From contig JAAZCS010000243.1 of the NCBI GenBank assembly GCA_012513125.1, forward strand, positions 1-6,310: a stretch of 6,310 nt of DNA, given 5' to 3'. Under the pieces are notes generated by a model that saw only the letters and a program-made list of their open reading frames with translations, did no database searches and had not been told where the DNA came from. Positions 1 through 6,200 of the stretch are shown here, in pieces (position 1 is the stretch's first letter; each line of letters starts with the position of its first letter). This DNA comes from Treponema sp. Lineage in GTDB: Bacteria; Spirochaetota; Spirochaetia; Treponematales; Treponemataceae. Made by a program: the position numbers and the translations under genes.

Positions 1-66
1 AAACAGCCTTTTTCAAACAAACTTGCAGTTCCTTTATGGCATTGGAAACAAGGATTTATAAATTAG
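1..66 (+). CDS. Possible C-terminal end of an upstream gene (partial)
   Basis: Frame 1 is open from the window edge to a TAG at 64-66, giving 21 residues that end in PLWHWKQGFIN. Frame 2 is also open (stop TAA at 59-61) and frame 3 runs on into the next gene. I prefer frame 1 because only 4 of its 21 third-codon positions are G or C, matching the AT-rich third positions of the downstream genes; frame 2 has 9 of 19. If real, the gene ends 12 bases before the NFACT start, a spacing typical of one operon. The fragment is too short to name a family, and a non-coding leader is also possible. Confidence 0.35.
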   Translation, partial: KQPFSNKLAVPLWHWKQGFIN

Positions 67-68
67 AC

Positions 69-74
69 GGAAAG
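69..74 (+). promoter_or_regulatory. Ribosome binding site of the NFACT gene
   Basis: A GGAAAG stretch lies 4 bases before the ATG at 79. It is a moderate Shine-Dalgarno match. It supports the 79 start, which also places the conserved MSL opening of the NFACT-N domain at residue 1. Confidence 0.5.
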
Positions 75-78
75 AACT

Positions 79-1503
79 ATGTCCTTAAATTGTGTAGAAA
101 TAAACAAAATTATATCTGAATTAGATTTGGAAGGTTCATTTATTCAGGACATTGTACAGCCTGGATTTGACACTATTGCCTTTTACACCTACAAAAACGG
201 CAAGGCGAAAACAATTCTTATTTGTACGGCTCAAAACGGAAACAGAATTAATGAAACATCAAAAAGAATTCCCAAAAACGACAAACCATTAAGATTTATG
301 GAATTTCTGAAATCAAGAATAAAGGGTGCAAGAATTAATTCTTTCAGACAAATTGGGCTAGAACGAACTGTTATAATGGAACTTTCTCACTCACAAACAG
401 AAATATTCAATCTATACATCAGATTATGGAACAACGCTTCTAATGTCATCTTATGTGATAGCGATAATATTATTCTTGATTCAATGTTCAGACGACCTCA
501 AAAAAACGAAGTTACTGGAAAAATTTTCATTCCTCCAGTTGAAGACAATTCAACTTTGCAAGATTTAGACAAATGGAAAATAAGAGACATTCCACCCGAA
601 TTTAATTCATTCAATGAATATATTGATTTTTGGTATAGCGAAAATGCCTCTTCAATTTCACGTGAATCATTAATTGAAAAAGCAGAAAAATGGTACAACA
701 TAGCTAAATCAAAAAAAGAACTCGGTTTAAAAAATCTCATAGCAAAAAAAGAATCTTTTCAAAATGCATCAAAATTTAAGCACCAAGGCGATTTAATCTT
801 AGCATTTGGACATGAAGTAGCACCTAATTCAAGATATTTGGATTGCCAAGATTATGAAACTGGCAAAGAAATTCGCATTTTATTAAATCCAAATAAGACT
901 CTTCAAGAAAACGCGGCAGAATACTACAAAAATTATAAAAAAGCACAAAGCGGTTTTGAAGAACTTGCACACGATATTGAAATTGCAGAAAAACAATTAT
1001 CAAAACTTGAATCACAATACAATGAGATTTTGAATGAAAAAAATCCGGTAAAAATTGAACAACTTTTACGAAAAGATTCAACACCAAAACAGCAGATAAA
1101 AAAAACACATCCGGGGCTTGATTACACAGTTAATGGCTGGTACATTCTGGTTGGAAGAGACGCCAATGAAAACGATGAGCTTTTAAGAAGACATGTTAGA
1201 GGTGACGATTTATGGCTCCACACAAGAGATTTTCCCGGTGGCTATGTATTCATCAAAAATCAACGAAACAAAACTGTTCCACTTGATATTTTATTGGACG
1301 CAGCAAATTTAGCAGTTTATTATTCAAAGGCTCGTTCTTCTGATAAAGTTGATTTATATTATACACATGTTAAATATTTACGAAGGGCAAAAAATGGACC
1401 GAAAGGATTAGTTTTGCCTACGCATGAAAAAAACTTATGCATCAAAATTGATAAAGATAGATTACAAAAATTAGATAAATTACATCAGGAATCACAAATA
1501 TAA
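79..1503 (+). CDS. Short RqcH/FbpA-like NFACT family protein
   Basis: The NFACT family (bacterial RqcH, eukaryotic Rqc2/NEMF) binds stalled large ribosomal subunits with peptidyl-tRNA, and RqcH recruits alanyl-tRNA to add C-terminal alanine tails. It acts in the cytosol. Residues 1-150 match the NFACT-N domain: an MSL start, the VQPGFDTIAF strand, the MEFLKSRIKGARI helix, QIGLER at 92-96 and SNVIL at 121-125. Residues about 195-325 match the coiled-coil middle, with the PNKTLQENAAEYYKNYKKA segment at 271-289 resembling the 'NPxKSxxxNAxxYFxKYxKA' stretch of RqcH. Residues 350-455 are the NFACT-R RNA-binding domain: LVGRDANEND at 357-366, DLWLHTRDFPGGYV at 377-390, YYTHVKYLRRAKNGPKG at 427-443. 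At 474 residues it is about 100 shorter than the usual ~570. The gap falls where the helix-hairpin-helix domain should be. The acidic residues important for tailing also differ (N4 and E95 where Asp is usual; R96 is kept). The family assignment is firm; alanine-tailing activity is uncertain. The downstream gene overlaps its stop codon. 'Fibronectin-binding protein' is an older label for the same family. Confidence 0.93.
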   Translation: MSLNCVEINKIISELDLEGSFIQDIVQPGFDTIAFYTYKNGKAKTILICTAQNGNRINETSKRIPKNDKPLRFMEFLKSRIKGARINSFRQIGLERTVIMELSHSQTEIFNLYIRLWNNASNVILCDSDNIILDSMFRRPQKNEVTGKIFIPPVEDNSTLQDLDKWKIRDIPPEFNSFNEYIDFWYSENASSISRESLIEKAEKWYNIAKSKKELGLKNLIAKKESFQNASKFKHQGDLILAFGHEVAPNSRYLDCQDYETGKEIRILLNPNKTLQENAAEYYKNYKKAQSGFEELAHDIEIAEKQLSKLESQYNEILNEKNPVKIEQLLRKDSTPKQQIKKTHPGLDYTVNGWYILVGRDANENDELLRRHVRGDDLWLHTRDFPGGYVFIKNQRNKTVPLDILLDAANLAVYYSKARSSDKVDLYYTHVKYLRRAKNGPKGLVLPTHEKNLCIKIDKDRLQKLDKLHQESQI

Positions 1504-2426
1504 TGGACACAAAACAAACTTTACGTAAAAAAAAATATGCGTCAAAACCAATTGATAAATTTTCAGCAATCAAACCATGGCTAATTTTGCCATTCGGATT
1601 TAGAACTAGTAAAGCTGCATTTGGATTAATTACAACAGTATTAAAAGATTTTTTCTTCTTACAACATCTTCAACGGCTACATATCACCCATAGATCTGTT
1701 ATCTTTGTAGATACAAAACTTGATGATGATATTCCGTTTATTCCAGAAAAAGTCACAACCTATTTATCATTTGTAAAATTCTTTATACAACCAATGAGCA
1801 TGTTAATAAAAAGGCTCGGATACAAAAAAGCAGCACCCTATCTAAATTCATTTATTAGCACACTTTCAACAATGTATAGTAATGCAGCCTCAATCTATAG
1901 ATTTTGCATGACAACTACACACAGACCAAAAAAATGTGCAAACAGAAGATTCAGAATGATTTACATAACAGATCCTCATTTGCTCTGCGTTCCAAGTCTC
2001 CACGTTACATTGGCGGCAGGAACCTATATTTGGTTTAAGAACTTATTTGCACAAAATATTTTTCAAGAAGAAGAACAGCAATTTAGGATTAATGAACTTT
2101 ATCAAAAAGCAATAGCCATAACTGAAAGCGTTCTATTTGTAAAGCAACATAGCGTAAACTGCATTCCAATTGCACTTTACATGCTTTCATCTAGCTTTGG
2201 ACCGGCTTTTTTTACAATTGAAGAAGCTGTTCATTTTATGTCAGATTTGTACAAAAATTCACCAGAAATTCCTGAATCAAAGAAAAAAGAAATTACTGAA
2301 TATTTTCAGTTTATGTATGAAACTACATTGCTTGAAAACAATTACAATGACAGATGGCAGGATTGTATCAAAAAATGGCTTGTAAACTTTGCAAAAAGTA
2401 CAGGTCAAACAATAAAAATGAACTAA
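1503..2426 (+). CDS. Divergent PAP2-superfamily membrane protein
   Basis: The PAP2 superfamily includes lipid phosphate phosphatases and phosphotransferases such as inositol phosphorylceramide synthase, acting at the membrane. The 307-residue product has recognisable landmarks in order: a DDDIPFIP segment at 74-81, like the 'IPFIPW' lead-in of many PAP2 proteins; HRP at 140-142 for motif 1; IYITDPHLLCVPSLHVTLA at 153-171, with PSLH at 164-167 as motif 2; and ITESVLFVKQHSVNC at 206-220, resembling 'STLFVKQHYVxD' of motif 3. The distance between the two motif histidines, H167 and H216, is normal for the family. The last catalytic residue, usually Asp, is Cys220, and the usual Arg six residues before H216 is Val210, so activity is uncertain. 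Moderately hydrophobic stretches near 26-54, 86-103, 160-184 and 217-238 could be membrane segments. The C-terminal tail (about 240-307) is charged and not recognised. Its ATG overlaps the stop codon of the NFACT gene (TAATG), and an AGGA at 1487-1490 may serve as ribosome binding site; both suggest coupled translation. The gene call is firm; the superfamily call rests on motifs only. Confidence 0.72.
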   Translation: MDTKQTLRKKKYASKPIDKFSAIKPWLILPFGFRTSKAAFGLITTVLKDFFFLQHLQRLHITHRSVIFVDTKLDDDIPFIPEKVTTYLSFVKFFIQPMSMLIKRLGYKKAAPYLNSFISTLSTMYSNAASIYRFCMTTTHRPKKCANRRFRMIYITDPHLLCVPSLHVTLAAGTYIWFKNLFAQNIFQEEEQQFRINELYQKAIAITESVLFVKQHSVNCIPIALYMLSSSFGPAFFTIEEAVHFMSDLYKNSPEIPESKKKEITEYFQFMYETTLLENNYNDRWQDCIKKWLVNFAKSTGQTIKMN

Positions 2427-2521
2427 AAGTATTCTTATTATATACACTTTATACTGACGAATTTCTATTTTTATTGTACAATATATAATGAATAAAAATC
2501 TCTTTATCAAAGGAATTTTAA
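2427..2521 (+). promoter_or_regulatory. Spacer with a candidate promoter and palindrome
   Basis: This 95-base AT-rich spacer separates the two gene pairs. It holds a perfect TATAAT at 2484-2489, 32 bases before the GTG start at 2522, so transcription from it would leave a short leader carrying the ribosome binding site. No good -35 hexamer is present: the best spacing gives only TTTCTA-like sequence at 2462-2467. A perfect 12-base palindrome, TATTGTACAATA, occupies 2472-2483 and abuts the -10 box, a position where a repressor would block polymerase. In DNA this AT-rich, both matches may be chance. I see no GC-rich hairpin with a U-run that would act as a terminator. Confidence 0.3.
2509..2514 (+). 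promoter_or_regulatory. Ribosome binding site selecting a GTG start
   Basis: AAAGGA lies 7 bases before the GTG at 2522. An in-frame TAA at 2519-2521 directly precedes that GTG, so no earlier start is possible. The next in-frame ATG (residue 30) would remove the catalytic DxDGT motif. This fixes the start. Confidence 0.8.
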
Positions 2522-3208
2522 GTGTATACAAAAAGTTTAGGTGAAATAAAAGCTATTGCATTAGATATTGACGGAACTCTCTACAGAACATGGGATTTGA
2601 ACTTTAGAATGGCGTTTCATTTTCTTCACTATAATCAATTCTTTTTAAAATATGGTCTTGTACGTCATGACTTACATCAAAATGATATTCTTGATAATTT
2701 TACAGACAAACAAGCTGAATATATGTCAAGAAGACTAAAATGCTCAAAAGCAGAAGCCAAAACAAGGTTAAACGACATAGTTTATGATGGTCTAAAACAT
2801 TACTTTTTGAAAATTAAGCCATGCAAAGGTGTGAAGGATTTTATTATTGAAGCAAAATCACAAGGATTAAAAATAGCACTTCTTTCAGATTTTCCTCCTG
2901 AACAAAAAGGTGACCTGTGGGGAATAAAAGAATATTGTGACGTTATTCTTGGAACTGAAGAAATTGGTGCTCTAAAACCTTCTGTTTTTCCATTTAATGT
3001 CCTTGCAGAAAGATTGAATGTTCCAGCAAGTCAAGTTCTGTACATTGGAAACAGCCACAAATACGATATTGTCGGTTCTAAAAACGCTGGAATGAAAGCA
3101 GCTTGGTTTATAACCCCAATAAGAGCTTTCTTGCACATGGAATCAAAACTAGCTGATATTTCATTTTATTCATATGATAAACTGAAAAAGATTTTATTTG
3201 AAAATTAA
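2522..3208 (+). CDS. HAD-superfamily hydrolase (subfamily IA type)
   Basis: HAD hydrolases are cytosolic Mg-dependent phosphatases that act through an aspartyl-phosphate intermediate; subfamily IA members act on small phosphorylated metabolites such as sugar phosphates, phosphoglycolate or nucleotides. All four motifs are visible in this 228-residue protein. Motif I is LDIDGTLY at 14-21, with the nucleophile D15 and acid/base D17. Motif II is LLSD at 120-123, with S122. Motif III is ALKPS at 150-154, with K152. Motif IV is YIGNSHKYDIVGSKNAGM at 174-191. Residues about 22-110 form a helical cap, as in subfamily IA. In motif IV the usual GDS is GNS (N177), while the second acidic residue D182 is kept; I recall similar GN forms in treponeme homologues, so it is probably a family trait and not decay. 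The length is typical. The start is GTG, set by an in-frame stop just before it and AAAGGA 7 bases upstream. The gene lies 33 bases before the coiled-coil gene, so the two are probably co-transcribed. The substrate cannot be read from the sequence. Confidence 0.92.
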   Translation: MYTKSLGEIKAIALDIDGTLYRTWDLNFRMAFHFLHYNQFFLKYGLVRHDLHQNDILDNFTDKQAEYMSRRLKCSKAEAKTRLNDIVYDGLKHYFLKIKPCKGVKDFIIEAKSQGLKIALLSDFPPEQKGDLWGIKEYCDVILGTEEIGALKPSVFPFNVLAERLNVPASQVLYIGNSHKYDIVGSKNAGMKAAWFITPIRAFLHMESKLADISFYSYDKLKKILFEN

Positions 3209-3228
3209 AAAAACTTATATATTTGGGT

Positions 3229-3232
3229 GGAG
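3229..3232 (+). promoter_or_regulatory. Ribosome binding site selecting a GTG start
   Basis: GGAG, within GGGTGGAGAT, lies 9 bases before the GTG at 3242. An in-frame TAA at 3236-3238 rules out any earlier start. The next in-frame ATG (3308, residue 23) would delete the membrane segment and has no comparable site before it. The 33-base gap from the HAD stop holds no terminator. Confidence 0.8.
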
Positions 3233-3241
3233 ATATAAAAA

Positions 3242-6200
3242 GTGACTATAGTTGCAATTCTTTTAGCAAGCATAATTTCATTGGGAATTTCTATTTTATT
3301 TTATGAGATGAATAAAAAAGACAATTCAATGGAAAAAGTAAAACATTATGCTGACAAAAGGCAAAATGACCTTGAAAATTTTTACAAGTCTGTAGAATCA
3401 AAAGTGAATATTTTGATTACTGAATTTGACTCAAGACAATCTCAGGCAAACGCTGCGATAAAACTTCTTTCGCAAAAGAATGATGATTTTAATACAAAGC
3501 CTCAAAATTTTGATCAAAGCATATTATCAATCAAGAAAATTGAATCTCAAATAAATAGCTATTCAGCAATATTGAATGATTTGAATTCAATGACAGAAAA
3601 AGTTGAAGATAATTTGCAACGTATTCAAAAAGAAAGTTCAATTGTGGACAATTTATCGAATAAATTGGTAAAGCAAAATCAAGTTATTGAAAACATTGAT
3701 AAAAGAATTCCTCAAAATTCAGAGAACTTTTCAAAGCAAAATGCAGATCAACTTAAGGCAATTGGTTCAACTTTATTGAATGAATACAAAGAATATGCAA
3801 TTTCCCTTGAAAATAATATTAAATCTTCACAAAAAGAAGCGGATATTGCACTTTCTTCAATAAAGCAAAACATTCAATCTGTTTACAATGAAGCCACAAC
3901 ACGCGCAAATGAATTGGAAGATACTGCTTTTGAACACCTTTCGGAACAAGCTCAAGCAAGATCTGATAACTATATAAAGGAATTAAAAGAACAGTCAGTA
4001 AAATTGGAAGAGCAACTTAAAACACAAAGTGATTTATCCAATAACTTGATTAACAAAAAATATGAAGAATTAAATTCTGCATTAATTTTAAAGGTTGATG
4101 AAATTAACACAACATTCAACAATAAAACTCTTGATACAACTCAGAAATATCAAGAAGAGGAATCAAAACTTCTTTCAGACCTAAAAAATAATCTTTCTGA
4201 AATGAATGCAAAATTCACAAAAAATATCGAAAGTTTATCAGGATCATTCAATACTAAAGTTCAAAATCTCCATGACAAATATAATCTTTTGCTTGATTCT
4301 GTAAATAATAAAAATGATGGAATAATTGCGAAGATTTCTGCAACTTTTGATGAAGATTACCAAAAATTAAACCAAAAATATGTTTCGCAAATTGAAACTA
4401 TTAATACAAAGAATGACAATAATTATAATTCCCTTTCAGCAAAGTTCGATGATGATTTTAATAAATTAACTTCAACTTATCAAAATGCATTTGATACAAT
4501 TTCAAAAGAAAGTGATGAAAAAATTACAGAATTCAATCAAACAATTGAAAACAAAATCAATAATTTTATTTCAACTGGCAATGATAAATATTCAACATTT
4601 GCCACAAACTTCGAAACAGATTTGCAAAAGATTCAAACCACTTATTCAGAAGCTTTTACAAAAGTATCATCCGACAGTATTGAGAAAGTTAATGAACTAA
4701 ATATCAACATTACAAATCAAATTGATGAACTTCGTAATTCTTACCAAGAAAAACTTAATTCATTTGAAAATACATACAAACCTCATCTAGAGGAAATTGA
4801 AGGCGACTATACACAAAAATCAAGCGAAATTGAAAAAGCACTTTCAGATTTTGAACAACTGATTTCAACAAAACAACAAGCTCTTGAATCATCAATTAAA
4901 GAAAAATTATCTACCGCAGATGAATATTACAAGCAATCTGTTGCAGAAATAAATTATTCATTGGGCAACGAAATGGCAAAATGCAAGGAAACAACAGAAT
5001 TCTTGCAAAAAGATATTGATGGTAATTCAAAAGCGTTGGAATCAATTCAAAATGAATTAAACACTCAAGTGTCTGAGATTCAATCAAAATATTCATCACT
5101 TTATAATGAAGCAATGGAAACAGCGGATAAAAAAGAAAAAGAAGCTTTTGATTTATTTACACAAAAATCTTATGAAAATATCAATAAATATTCAGATTTA
5201 ATTCAATCAAAAATCAGCACTATGCAAAACGAACTTACTGATACACTAAAAACAATTGCATTGGATGCGAAAAACTCAGTTTCACAGGCGGAAACAGCTG
5301 TTGCTACACTTCAAAATGAATGTGAAGACGCAACTGATAAAGCTTCTTCAATTAAAAATGAACTTGAACAAAAAGTATCTGAAGTTTCACAAAATATATC
5401 TTCATTCCAAGATGAAACAAAGAAAAGGCTTGAAAATCTACGAAAAGAAGTTTCTGATTCAATTAAAGATGCTATTTCAGAAAACGAAACTAAACATCTT
5501 GCCGTATTGAGTGGCGTGGAAGATGAACTTGCAGTATATAAAAAAGATATTGAATACAAATTATCCCAAATTCAAACTTCAAGTACTGATATTGACCAAC
5601 TAGAATCAAGTTTAAGATCTGCAATGACAGATGTTCAGAATAGAGTTCTAAATGATTTTGATTCATTCACAAATACGCAGAAACAAAAACACGATGACTT
5701 TGCAAAAACAATTCAAGACGATTCAGATTCAATCGAAAAACAAATTAATGAAATCAACAGTAGCTTGGAAGATTTAAAACAAACTGCAACTGGAAATATG
5801 AGCTCTAAACTACAGGAATTTGAATTTGAATTCAACAAAATTATTTCTCTAAAAACAAATGAAGTAGACACAAATCTTGCAGACTGGAAAAACGACTTGG
5901 ATTCTAGATTAATTAAACTTTCAAATACATATGAAGAATCTCGAAAGAAAGTTGAATCTGATACTTTTGAGCATCTAAAGAATGAAGTTATTTCAGTTCA
6001 AAATAAAGCGTCGGAACAATACAACAAGTTGGAAAATTCAATTGATGAAACAAAAACTTCTGTTGAAGCCACAATTGAAAACATACTTGCTTCTATTAAT
6101 TCAATAAAAGATGAAGCTACAGCTAAAATCAACCAATTCTCTTCATATTCAGATAGTGAATTGAAAAAAGAAATTGAAAACAACACAAATAAAGTTCAAG

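Noticed and set aside
498..1108. Minus-strand open frames at 498-740 and 824-1108
   Set aside because: They lie fully inside the NFACT gene, encode low-complexity Phe/Ser/Leu-rich products typical of antisense of AT-rich coding DNA, and match no family I know.
2411..2499. AATAAAAAT at 2411-2419 and 2491-2499 with its inverse ATTTTTATT at 2467-2475, as a possible terminator or operator
   Set aside because: The stems are pure A/T, would be unstable, and are expected by chance in this composition; the first copy is also inside the PAP2-like gene.
2170..2531. Plus-strand frame 2170-2385 and minus-strand frame 2277-2531
   Set aside because: Both are shadows of the PAP2-like gene in other frames, with Lys/Cys-rich or Ile/Phe-rich nonsense composition and no convincing start site.
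2488..2544. 18-codon open frame starting at ATG 2488, overlapping the HAD start
   Set aside because: Its ATG lies inside the TATAAT box, it has no ribosome binding site, and the AAAGGA at 2509 serves the GTG at 2522. A leader peptide is not supported.
3308..3310. ATG at residue 23 as the start of the coiled-coil gene
   Set aside because: It lacks a good ribosome binding site and would discard a clean membrane segment, whereas the GTG at 3242 has GGAG 9 bases upstream.
4485..6186. Short open frames at 4485-4700, 5256-5510 (+) and 4911-5114, 5311-5559, 5998-6186 (-)
   Set aside because: All fall inside the continuous coiled-coil reading frame, whose hendecad periodicity proves which frame is coding; the others are by-products of its repetitive codon usage.
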